The notes under the pieces are model-generated. The model saw only the letters and a list, made by a program, of their open reading frames with translations, did not search any database and was not told the DNA's origin. 64,000 bases of DNA from Deltaproteobacteria bacterium (lineage in GTDB: Bacteria; Desulfobacterota_D; UBA1144; Nemesobacterales; UBA2774), in assembly GCA_029262275.1 (NCBI GenBank), contig JAJCZS010000008.1, forward strand, positions 24,563 to 88,562, read 5' to 3'. The position numbers and the translations under genes are program-made. The stretch's first letter is position 1. Each line of letters begins with the position of its first letter. Shown here one piece after another: positions 30,299-38,474 of this stretch.

Positions 30299-31110
30299 GT
30301 AAAGCTGACAAATATAAAGATAAAGTTGTATTAGCTGACTGCTTATCAAAATTAAAAAAAATTGATGATAATATTTTTGATCATTGTATTACAGATCCTC
30401 CTTACAATATCTCTGGTTATGATAATAAAAAAGAGATTGGTTGGTATAAATCTAATAATGTATGGAAAGGTGATAAAAAATTCTTAAAAATTAACGAAAA
30501 TTGGGACAACTTTAGTGATAAAGAGTATTTTGATTTTTGTTATGAATGGATTTCTGAAATTACACGAGTAGTAAAACTTAATGGAAATATTATGATTTTT
30601 GGTTCTTATCACAATATTTATAAAATTGGTTTTATCCTGGAATTACTGGGATTAAAAATTGTGAACTCTTTGATTTGGTATAAAAGAAATGCTTTTCCTA
30701 ACATCACGCAACGTATGTTCTGTGAGAGTACAGAGCAAATAATATGGGCTGTTAATAATTCTAAAGCTAAAGCCAAAAATTGGACGTTTAACTATAAAGT
30801 CATGAAGGAATTAACTCCAAATAAAAAACAAATGAGAAATATGTGGGATATACCTATGACTTCTATAAAAGAAAAGACTTATGGTAAGCATCCATCTCAA
30901 AAACCGTTAGAAGTGTTAGGTAGGTTAATTTTAGGTTGTACTAATGCTGACGAATTGATCATTGACCCATTCTGTGGTTCTGGTACTACAGCAGTATCAG
31001 CCAAGATTAATGGTAGGCATTACTATATTATAGATAGAAATAAAGAATACATTGAATTAACTAAAAAAAGACTCAAAAGTACTATCATACAACTACCTCA
31101 TTCTCTATAA
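30295..31110 (+). CDS. DNA methyltransferase, beta-class order (DPPY before motif I)
   Basis: 271 aa from a TTG start overlapping the upstream stop. The catalytic CITDPPYNISGY (Asp34-Tyr37) precedes the SAM site IIDPFCGSGTTAVSA (from Asp224), and GKHPSQKPLEVLGRLI is the conserved lead-in. This is the usual layout of small m6A/m4C type II methylases. A second methylase beside the first suggests an asymmetric site, with each enzyme protecting one strand. Its 3' end overlaps the nuclease gene on the other strand by 26 bases. Confidence 0.88.
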   Translation: MSKADKYKDKVVLADCLSKLKKIDDNIFDHCITDPPYNISGYDNKKEIGWYKSNNVWKGDKKFLKINENWDNFSDKEYFDFCYEWISEITRVVKLNGNIMIFGSYHNIYKIGFILELLGLKIVNSLIWYKRNAFPNITQRMFCESTEQIIWAVNNSKAKAKNWTFNYKVMKELTPNKKQMRNMWDIPMTSIKEKTYGKHPSQKPLEVLGRLILGCTNADELIIDPFCGSGTTAVSAKINGRHYYIIDRNKEYIELTKKRLKSTIIQLPHSL

Positions 31111-32074
31111 ATTTTTGTATGTCTTTTAATGTTACGCTTATTTGAAGTCTCCTTAAAGGTTCACCTTTCTTAGATTTTTTTTCATCTAACTTTTCTCTAA
31201 TCCTATCTAATAAATTAGTATTTACCAAGTAAATCTTCTTAATTGAAACTGTATCAACATCTTTTATAGCCAATACAAAGTACTTTACATGTTCATATTT
31301 TTTTAAAACATTTTCACTTATATCTTGAAAATTCCAATTTGTAGCTTTAGAGATTTTATATTCGTATTGATTACCGAATTCATCAAAAGCATCGTGAGCT
31401 CCTTCTCGTCCACCTTGCTCAGAATTTACGTTGTGATTTAGATGTATTGAAGTTAATAATTCCCAGATTTTGTTACTTGTTAAGATATTTTCGACCTTAG
31501 ATTCAATCTCCATATTTTTTATAACAGTATAAATTTTGTTTAAGTCTTTTGTATAAATCCCATTAACTGTTTGCTTCTTAACATAAGACTTACTAATTCC
31601 CAATCGTGTTTCTAATTGGCGAGGACTGATGTTTATCATCTTACGTGTATTTTTAATTGAAAGAATTGCTTGATTTAAGTAATTTGCCATATCACTTCCT
31701 TCAACTTCGTAATACCAATCAAATTCGTATATTCCTGTCACATCACTAATGTGTGTAAATAAAATAGATTTTATGCCATTTAATTTATCAATAGTTGTAT
31801 TGCTGAAATCATTAAAAGTCCAAGAATGATTTGAGCTTGTTTCTTTGTAATGTTTGTATTCAAATTCATCACCGAATTTATCTTTCGCATCTCTACTACC
31901 ACTATGTCCTGGAATTAATTGATGCCCTAAGCTATCAGCAATAATTATCTCAAAGATTTTGCTATTGCTAAAAATATCATCTATACCATATTGTGTTAGA
32001 AAGTATTTCTGAATGATGCTTAATTCCTTAGCTAAATCCAAGATTTTTGTTTTATTTGTATTATGAAATTTCAT
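31085..32074 (-). CDS. Putative type II restriction endonuclease with two tandem PD-(D/E)XK-like motifs
   Basis: 329 aa from ATG 32074; TTG 32083 is an alternative start. Two halves share the pattern D-x2-D-x-F-G-x3-E-Y-K with identical spacing: DAKDKFGDEFEYK (residues 62-74) and DAFDEFGNQYEYK (228-240). Each is preceded by a similar KIxE...-type helix and followed by W(T/N)F(N/Q)D. This reads as an internally duplicated nuclease domain, so one chain could cut both strands. A helix-turn-helix-like stretch (ISPRQLETRLGISKSYVKK) lies between the halves. Convergent placement with two methylases supports restriction function, which is inferred rather than matched to a known enzyme. Confidence 0.72.
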   Translation of the reverse strand: MKFHNTNKTKILDLAKELSIIQKYFLTQYGIDDIFSNSKIFEIIIADSLGHQLIPGHSGSRDAKDKFGDEFEYKHYKETSSNHSWTFNDFSNTTIDKLNGIKSILFTHISDVTGIYEFDWYYEVEGSDMANYLNQAILSIKNTRKMINISPRQLETRLGISKSYVKKQTVNGIYTKDLNKIYTVIKNMEIESKVENILTSNKIWELLTSIHLNHNVNSEQGGREGAHDAFDEFGNQYEYKISKATNWNFQDISENVLKKYEHVKYFVLAIKDVDTVSIKKIYLVNTNLLDRIREKLDEKKSKKGEPLRRLQISVTLKDIQKFIENEVVV

Positions 32075-32139
32075 AATTGTCAAACCCTCGAAAACGAGCC
32101 TAGCTTAAGCGTTAGATTTTCTCCATGTTAAGCGCTGCT

Positions 32140-32337
32140 CTAAAGTTGTAACAGATAATTAGAGACATCTGGTTTTCTTAAATGCTTTTTCACGCTCTCC
32201 TTAAGCGTCATAGTATCCACATCCTAATGGGATCTGAAACCGTTGTTATCACTCCCCCAAGTTTCTATCATTTCCATTACGTCGTCAAGTGACAGAAACC
32301 AGTCGGTATGTAAATTTTCATTACTAAAGCTCCTGTT
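32140..32337 (-). pseudogene. IS3-family transposase (OrfB) C-terminal remnant
   Basis: Reading leftwards from about 32337, one frame gives SFSNENLHTDWFLSLDD, then VMEMIETWGSDNNGFRSH and a TAG stop, then DVDTMTLKESVKKHL. It matches the end of IS3-type OrfB proteins (NExWFxSLxDA...IExWRxDYNxxRPHSSLG...TPxEF). Only the C-terminus is left and it contains an in-frame stop, so it is inactive. No terminal repeats were found. Confidence 0.7.
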
Positions 32338-32423
32338 GTTAAGGATAAGGGTGGTACACAGATTAAGCAAAGTAAAAATAATGCAAATTGAACCGGTAGT
32401 TGTAACGATTTGAACGTATTATT

Positions 32424-32470
32424 CCGCCTTTTTTAAGTGTTTTTGTTAAATAATCAAAAATAAAAGGCGG
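32424..32470. repeat. Inverted repeat / stem-loop
   Basis: CCGCCTTTT (32424-32432) pairs with AAAAGGCGG (32462-32470) across a 29-base AT-rich loop. It lies between the transposase remnant and the decayed gene at 32523. It may be an old terminator; no insertion-sequence boundary is implied. Confidence 0.45.
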
Positions 32471-32522
32471 TTGGTGTAGTATAATATATTGTAAGTAAAT
32501 TTAACTTTAGGAGTGTAAAATA

Positions 32523-32775
32523 GTGATAAAAAACTAAGAAACACAGTTTTGGCGGGGCTAAGGTTGCTAAATAAATCCTGCTGCAAATCAATATCCAAGA
32601 GTAATAAGTTCCGTTATCTTTTGAAGAGGCCTTAAAACTGAATTTAGCTCTTGATGAATGTTTACGTCATCTAAATTCTTACAATAGGGCCACTACTAAA
32701 GGTAAGGCTCAAGGTGTGAACATTTCGATAAAGACTGGCCCGCGGTCTATAGACATATTAGAAGGAAAAGTTTAA
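32523..32775 (+). pseudogene. Decayed small gene with multiple frameshifts
   Basis: An AGGAG-type site (about 32509) precedes a GTG at 32523. Coding sense then continues only by changing frame: KKHSFGGAKVAK, then NPAANQYPRVISSVI, then SFEEALKLNLALDECLRHLNSYN and onwards to a stop at 32773-32775. Joined, these give ~85 residues of protein-like sequence with no recognised family. The frame changes within 100 bases show the gene is dead, or the sequence has errors here. Confidence 0.6.
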
Positions 32776-32913
32776 CTCAAAAATGGAAATCTTTCATCAT
32801 AGTTGATATCACTTAATTTCTGATTATTTCACTTTGCATACTAACACCACTATTTTATAGAGAATATAAATAATCTATAAGATTTGGTCGTTTTTGGCGT
32901 AATAATCCATAAA

Positions 32914-32931
32914 ATAGTTTTAGTAAACTAT
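32914..32931. promoter_or_regulatory. Palindrome upstream of the tyrosine recombinase
   Basis: ATAGTTT-tagt-AAACTAT, 7-bp perfect arms, ending 17 bases before the ATG and immediately ahead of the AGGAGG site. It could be an operator or an accessory recombinase binding site. Confidence 0.45.
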
Positions 32932-32948
32932 ATTATAGGAGGCCAAAA

Positions 32949-33593
32949 ATGATTTCTTCACGTTATAGAATTGATAGAGAAAAGGTTTTAGACCTTGATC
33001 AAAGGTCAAAACTACTAAGAACATGTGAGAAAAAAGCCAAACTGGATTTATACTTTGGACGTGAAACGTGGGTAAAACGTTACATGTTGGTAGATTTAGC
33101 ACTTTATACCGGTTTACGTGTTGCTGAGATAGCTGATTTAACGATAGGTGATATCAATTTAAAAGCTAGAGATCCATATTTAATTGTAAGAAGTGGAAAG
33201 AGAGGCAAAAAAAGAGATGTTTATTTTGACAAAGAACTCTCAAAACATCTAAAATCATTTATAGATTGGAAAAAGAAAGCCATGAAAGAAGAAGTTAACA
33301 CTGACAGTCCATTATTTGTTGGTAGATACGGTAAACACAGTGCTGTTATAACTCTTATGAAATCATTTAAGAGAGCAGTTCAAGAATCTGATTTGCCTTC
33401 ACACTTCTCAATACATAGTGCTCGTCATACATATGCTACCTTTTTATTACATACAACTAACAATCTTAGGTATGTACAGAAACAGCTTGGACATAGTTCA
33501 ATAAGTATGACTTCACTATATGCTGATGTCCTACCATCAGAAAATGGCAGCTTAGCCAATAAGATATTAGAACAATGTAGACAGATAGACTAG
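32949..33593 (+). CDS. Short tyrosine recombinase (catalytic domain, 214 aa)
   Basis: All catalytic residues are recognisable: Arg57 (TGLRVAEI), Lys84 (GKRGKK), His156 and Arg159 (HSARHTYA), His182 (LGHSS) and Tyr191. The usual N-terminal core-binding domain is reduced to about 45 residues, so it is shorter than typical integrases (~300 aa). A good AGGAGG site precedes the ATG. Because the element ends fit the serine recombinase, this one probably resolves dimers or moves something else, or is a relic of an earlier integration. Confidence 0.85.
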   Translation: MISSRYRIDREKVLDLDQRSKLLRTCEKKAKLDLYFGRETWVKRYMLVDLALYTGLRVAEIADLTIGDINLKARDPYLIVRSGKRGKKRDVYFDKELSKHLKSFIDWKKKAMKEEVNTDSPLFVGRYGKHSAVITLMKSFKRAVQESDLPSHFSIHSARHTYATFLLHTTNNLRYVQKQLGHSSISMTSLYADVLPSENGSLANKILEQCRQID

Positions 33594-33765
33594 AACACTA
33601 TTAGCTTAAGTGATGATAATAAAAAAATATATTTTTGTATATAGTTATTAGAGACCTTGCAGAATTCGACAGATAAAAGAAATATCTGATTTGAAAACAC
33701 TTTTTATAAGTAAAAGGAAATTTTGTGTTATATTCTACAATAAGCAACACCTGCCGGAGCCTTAA
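33594..33765. other. Non-coding AT-rich spacer with one arm of an inverted repeat
   Basis: No gene is seen. Near its right end CACCTGCCGGA (about 33748-33758) is matched by TCCGACAGGTG at 33955-33965 in inverted orientation with one mismatch, so the pair brackets the 36-aa gene on the other strand. Confidence 0.4.
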
Positions 33766-33876
33766 CTAGCACTTAGGTAGTTTTTTTGGCTTAGAACGTT
33801 TATAACCTTTAACTCTTACGCTCTTTGGGCCAGGTTTACCTTTAGTCCTAGTATGTCTACATTTGACCTTTGGCAT
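33766..33876 (-). CDS. 36-aa highly basic peptide
   Basis: ATG at 33876, preceded by an AAGGAG site 7-8 bases upstream on the minus strand. The product starts MPKVKCRHTRTKGKPGPKSV and ends KKLPKC, with about 16 Lys/Arg in 36 residues and two cysteines. The charge suggests nucleic-acid binding. It is bracketed by an imperfect inverted repeat (~33748 and ~33965). The family is unknown. A clear ribosome-binding site supports translation, but the length keeps confidence moderate. Confidence 0.5.
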   Translation of the reverse strand: MPKVKCRHTRTKGKPGPKSVRVKGYKRSKPKKLPKC

Positions 33877-34069
33877 AAAGATCATCTCCTTCGGCATTGA
33901 GAAATAACTGCCGTGCCCCAATACAGCAGGTTTCTCTCAAAGGAGCTATAAAAATCCGACAGGTGTCGCAATCTTAAAATTTCTGATTTTAAAGACGTTA
34001 ACAATTATCCACAACTCAAACTTCCTGATAATTTTTCTTAAATAAGAGTTCTCAAATAACAAGTTTTAA
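33877..34069. other. Non-coding region with inverted repeat arm and a DnaA-box-like sequence
   Basis: It contains the second inverted-repeat arm (33955-33965), a small hairpin (about 33971-33992) and TTATCCACA at 34005-34013, a perfect match to the DnaA-box consensus. A single box may be chance. It lies just past the 3' end of the 1367-aa gene. Confidence 0.35.
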
Positions 34070-37000
34070 CTAATATCTGCCATATATGCCAAGTCTACGG
34101 TGCACTTTTTCATCCATCTCCCAATACTGTGCATCATGCATATATGAAGAAACGATTTTATCTAATATTGTGGATACATATGGAAAATCGAAAGCAAGTT
34201 TCCTTGACCAATTTCTATATTTCTCTGCAAGTTCAATCTCTTGCTTTCCACCCTCTCCCCTCCAAGCAGTCCCTCTTGAATTATAAACTCCTATGGCTAA
34301 ACCTATAGCTATCTCATTAGATGAAATCTCTTCTAAAACACTTCGTACAGATTCACATGGCCAAATATCGTCTTTTCCTATTGGGCTTTTAGCAAGTAGT
34401 TGACCGATCATTTGATCCCCAATGTCCTCTCGCGCATAATTAATACATAATTCCCGAACTTTAAGTATCCAATCTCTCAGTTTCTTTTGATCAATTTTAT
34501 TATCTCCTTGATCACCAGGTATTCGCTTTATTTTATCAAGGAAGTAATAACTTGCTGAAGCTAATGCGCTCTTATCGGTTACGTTATGTGGTATTAATTC
34601 TTGAGGATCTACTTGATCATCAGAACGCTTAAATGCTAAAGCAATCGCTTGGACAAATAGAAATGGTAACTTTTCTACTTCTTTTTCTAGATTTGGTATC
34701 CCATATTCGCTGTTATGCAAACTATTTATATGCATAAACTCCAGTGTAGCAAGTTGATCCCTTGATACATCTGCTCTTGAATTAAGAATTTCAAACACAT
34801 TTGATATGTCATATAAAGATATCTGAAAACGTTTATCAGCCTCACTGCTATTAACGCCAAGATTTTGCAAGAGTTCTATTAGAAGATCTGACTCTATTTT
34901 ATCAATATGACTATTTGTAGTCATTAACGCTGCCCTAGGTCGACTACAATTGATAAAATTTTTAATAAATATCTCTAATTCTGACTCATTATGATTTTCA
35001 AATCTTGGAGCAACATCGGACCAATATATTTTCTGTATCTCACTAGAACGATTTTTTACTATGCTCCATGTTTCCATACGAAATGGTGCGCATTTTAGTA
35101 ATCGTATAATGTGATCAGAATTATCAGTTTTATCTCTATCAAAAACGTCTAGCAATTCTTTAATTAAATGTTTTCTATCCCGAGAGCTAAGTTGATATAT
35201 GAACCCAGAAATACAACTATCAATTTTATATTCAAGATTTTTATCTTTACTAATAATCATCAGATACACTAAATCTGCCCTTGACTTATTTGGTATTGCA
35301 CCTTGAGCAAGATGTTTACCTATAATTCTTGGAGCTTCAGAATTACTTAGTAACTCTAATACTCCTTCGATATTTTTTTTTGACCAAATTTTATTTAAAG
35401 CCTCTACACGTTTTTTACTTGTTTGTTCCTGGCGCTGTGTAAAGTCACTTTCCAATTCTTCAATTTTGTTAAAGGATTCATCTATCCATTCTTTCTCAAA
35501 TAACCAAATATTCTCTATAACAGGGTCTAAAGGAGTTAACATGTTGAATGCTTCTCTAGCTAACTTTCTAGTCTCATTATCAAAATATTTATACCCATAC
35601 CATGTAAAAGCATTTTTTCTTATTGACTCACGCAACTCTGCTCTTTTGTGATCATTTGTTTCGTTTAAATTCCAAATTTTGATAAGTTCCCATACCCGAT
35701 TTCTGTCAGAGTCAGGCATTGAAGGAATTCTATGAACGAGATCAGATAACTTCATTTCATCATAAATATCCCATTCTAGAACGATGTCTAAAACTTTTCT
35801 TCTATATTCGTATATTTCCTCGTTGTCCGGTCTAGTAACAACTCCGCTTGCATCATTTAACCATTGCGGACGTTGATTTGAATAGGAAACGTTTGTATCT
35901 GTATAAATTTGATCCATGCAAATTTGCCAGCCTATGGAAGGATAGAGCTTAATAATATTTTCTAAAACTTTAATACGCTGATTAAGGTTTGCCGCCGTTT
36001 GTGGGCGCCATGAACGAAATATTTCAAGTAGACTATTAATAGGTTTATTAACATAGTTATCATTAATTGTATTCTCTGATAGTTTACAGAGAATAGATGC
36101 GACTCTGTTTAATCTTTCCGGCTTCCATGCCAGCGTTTCAAGTGCCCAAAGCAATCCAGCTCTATAACACTCGGACCCAAATATTGAACTATCAACAGGT
36201 TCTAACAAAAACAATAATTCAGGTTGTTCACTTTTCAAATCTTCCTCTATTATTTCTAAAAAGACATCGGGAGAAGCTTCGGCATAACGTGGTAAATCGT
36301 GTTGATGAGATAGCCAAGTTTTTGCTCTAAATGGTTTTAACAATCCACTGATTAAGGCATTAACCTTTAACTTTATATTTATTCCTAACCTATTTTGAAA
36401 TAAATCATTACCAAATATTGAAAGTAATACTATGGTCTCACAAAGATTTTCCCTTAACGCTGATGATTGATTTCTGGTTTTATTATAAAGTGCTGCTGCC
36501 CAGCGTTTGTCATTTGGTAAATCGAGGGCAGGATCTTCTTCACTTAGAACACATGTGGCTACAATAAAGAAGTTATCTAAATTATTGGCAGTTACTAAAT
36601 CTTTTATTAAAAATAAGCTGTCTAACTTTGATGTTACTCCTCTATACTTACCAATGCTCCACAATGGTGATTCTTCCATTTTATGTATTTTGGCAAATAC
36701 TTCTTCTACTCGTTGGTATTTCTTATATTCATAGAAAAATAGTACAACATCTTGATCATCAGGATTTGTTGCATCCCAAGCTCCAACTAAAACTAAAGGA
36801 ATCATTTTTTTTACTAAATCTAAATCTTGAGCCCATACCGGTTGTCTAATCTCTGGTATCTGAGATAGCAAACGTCTTAGAACTGTAGGAGACTTACCAG
36901 ATTTTCTTGAGAATGTATCAACTTCTAATTCATCAATCCCCATTGAAAGTAGAGATTGTTTAAAGTTTTCATCTCCAAGTATATCAAGTGATATATCAGG

Positions 37001-38173
37001 ATCATTTATTAACGAACCTTTACTACGAACTATAATTATATGTTTCTCTTTTTGTAGTCCCTCTAAAGCTTTTTCCGCATCCCCTGTTCCAATAATAGCA
37101 ATATAATCAGTGTGAGCTCTACTTAATTTATTGAGAGCGTCTGCTGACAAAATTACAGCTACGTTATCATAGTAACTTGAGTTAGAATTACTAATGTGTT
37201 CAAATAAACACACTAAAAATGCAATAGCTTCATCTTTAGAATCTGCAGCAACAATATAAGGTTTATCAGGATTTGAATTGAGCCAATCTAAAAACTTACT
37301 TTTATATGCTTCAGATGAAGTTAAAAACAATTCTTTACCTAACTCGGGTTTAGTACAAGAAGCCCACCTATGCCAATATTGGTCAAGCGATAGAATTTTA
37401 TCATCATATAGTCCTAGTAATTCGGCAAACCAAATTTGAGTTTGGAAAGATTGCTCTATCCACTGTTCAAGGTCGTTCGAATCATAAACTCTTACATCTT
37501 TGAACTCTGATAGATTCTTTTTTTTAATTTCCCACTCTTTCTTCTTACTCCAAGTCCTAGGTGTTACAAATACAAATGTTGTTTTCTGTCTTTCACTATT
37601 GGAAATAGATTTAATTCGTGATTCATAATCTTTGTCAGCTTTTGATTTAGGATTCTTATCACAGCCAAATTCCCATCCAGATTTCCCATTAGGAATCCAA
37701 GGTGTAGTCGTTTGTGTTTCAACAACTCCATCCCATCCAGGCTTTTGTGAATTATCATAAGCCGGAAAATCAACTTTACTCAGTTCTATTCCAGTTGTAT
37801 TGACTAATCTTCTTATAAGTGCGGCAAGAAGTGACCTGGCTTCAATTGATTCCGACCATAATTCGATTTGACTTGCAGTTATTTTCCTGAAATTAGGACT
37901 ATAAGTTTGTACTGTTAAGTTTGGCTTATCTTTTTTTATTTTAAAGTCATCAAATTTTGTTTGCATATCCAGCAATTCTAGGCTATTCAATTCGAAAGCT
38001 TTTTCAAAACGAGCTGCCATTCTAGGTGAGAGTGTTGATTTTTCATTAAGAAGATTTGATAATGCGGGCCTGCCAACATTTAAGATTTTTGCAGTGTCTG
38101 TAATGGTTAGATTTTTTGATTCTATGAATTTTTTTAGAAACTTTCCAGGATGTTCGGGTTTGATATTATGCAT
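34070..38173 (-). CDS. 1367-aa protein: HigA-type HTH, possible nuclease domain, long helical C-terminus
   Basis: Residues 1-70 form a HigA-like XRE helix-turn-helix (HPGKFLKKFIES...VGRPALSNLLNEKSTLSPRMAARFEKAF). Residues ~100-255 hold a conserved-looking block, GWDGVV...SGWEFGCDKNPKSKADKDY...FVFVTPRTW, with Asp148, Glu168 and nearby lysines arranged like a PD-(D/E)XK nuclease. The remaining ~1100 residues are mostly helical, with a SRKSGKSPTVLRRLL motif near residue 415 and no clear Walker A. No higG-type toxin gene is adjacent. The fused regulator, possible nuclease and large sensor-like region, beside restriction genes on a mobile element, suggest an anti-phage defence protein. This is inference. 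Confidence 0.7.
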   Translation of the reverse strand: MHNIKPEHPGKFLKKFIESKNLTITDTAKILNVGRPALSNLLNEKSTLSPRMAARFEKAFELNSLELLDMQTKFDDFKIKKDKPNLTVQTYSPNFRKITASQIELWSESIEARSLLAALIRRLVNTTGIELSKVDFPAYDNSQKPGWDGVVETQTTTPWIPNGKSGWEFGCDKNPKSKADKDYESRIKSISNSERQKTTFVFVTPRTWSKKKEWEIKKKNLSEFKDVRVYDSNDLEQWIEQSFQTQIWFAELLGLYDDKILSLDQYWHRWASCTKPELGKELFLTSSEAYKSKFLDWLNSNPDKPYIVAADSKDEAIAFLVCLFEHISNSNSSYYDNVAVILSADALNKLSRAHTDYIAIIGTGDAEKALEGLQKEKHIIIVRSKGSLINDPDISLDILGDENFKQSLLSMGIDELEVDTFSRKSGKSPTVLRRLLSQIPEIRQPVWAQDLDLVKKMIPLVLVGAWDATNPDDQDVVLFFYEYKKYQRVEEVFAKIHKMEESPLWSIGKYRGVTSKLDSLFLIKDLVTANNLDNFFIVATCVLSEEDPALDLPNDKRWAAALYNKTRNQSSALRENLCETIVLLSIFGNDLFQNRLGINIKLKVNALISGLLKPFRAKTWLSHQHDLPRYAEASPDVFLEIIEEDLKSEQPELLFLLEPVDSSIFGSECYRAGLLWALETLAWKPERLNRVASILCKLSENTINDNYVNKPINSLLEIFRSWRPQTAANLNQRIKVLENIIKLYPSIGWQICMDQIYTDTNVSYSNQRPQWLNDASGVVTRPDNEEIYEYRRKVLDIVLEWDIYDEMKLSDLVHRIPSMPDSDRNRVWELIKIWNLNETNDHKRAELRESIRKNAFTWYGYKYFDNETRKLAREAFNMLTPLDPVIENIWLFEKEWIDESFNKIEELESDFTQRQEQTSKKRVEALNKIWSKKNIEGVLELLSNSEAPRIIGKHLAQGAIPNKSRADLVYLMIISKDKNLEYKIDSCISGFIYQLSSRDRKHLIKELLDVFDRDKTDNSDHIIRLLKCAPFRMETWSIVKNRSSEIQKIYWSDVAPRFENHNESELEIFIKNFINCSRPRAALMTTNSHIDKIESDLLIELLQNLGVNSSEADKRFQISLYDISNVFEILNSRADVSRDQLATLEFMHINSLHNSEYGIPNLEKEVEKLPFLFVQAIALAFKRSDDQVDPQELIPHNVTDKSALASASYYFLDKIKRIPGDQGDNKIDQKKLRDWILKVRELCINYAREDIGDQMIGQLLAKSPIGKDDIWPCESVRSVLEEISSNEIAIGLAIGVYNSRGTAWRGEGGKQEIELAEKYRNWSRKLAFDFPYVSTILDKIVSSYMHDAQYWEMDEKVHRRLGIYGRY

Positions 38174-38215
38174 TTTCTAATCTCACTTTAACATTTACTA
38201 AAATTATATCATACT

Positions 38216-38236
38216 GTGTAGCGTTACGCAATACAC
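38216..38236. promoter_or_regulatory. Candidate autoregulatory operator of the HTH protein
   Basis: GTGTA (38216-38220) and TACAC (38232-38236) flank GCGTTACGCAA, an imperfect palindrome about 43 bases upstream of the ATG. A HigA-like N-terminus would be expected to bind such a site. The 38174-38474 gap has no other gene and also carries the divergent promoter of the serine recombinase. Confidence 0.4.
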
Positions 38237-38474
38237 TTTTTGAGCACAATATTACGTCATAGTTAAAATGGCAAATTTACAAAAAATAATAGCTGATATA
38301 ACTGCCTAACATCATTTAACATTCTAAACTATTTTAAAATTCTAAAAAAAAGTTGGGCCGATAACCGTTACTGCCTGAGTATAATAAGATAACTAGCGTG
38401 TATATCGGCACTGCGATTACGGTTGATTTTACAATATACTTCAAATCGATTTTATGCTATAAGGAGGATTTAAG

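Noticed and set aside
32424..32470. Inverted repeat as the terminal repeat of an insertion sequence
   Set aside because: Only 29 bases lie between the arms, and the transposase remnant is outside them.
34005..34013. TTATCCACA as evidence for a DnaA-dependent origin
   Set aside because: It is a single 9-base match in an AT-rich region without repeats around it; chance is likely, and the iterons are the better origin candidate.
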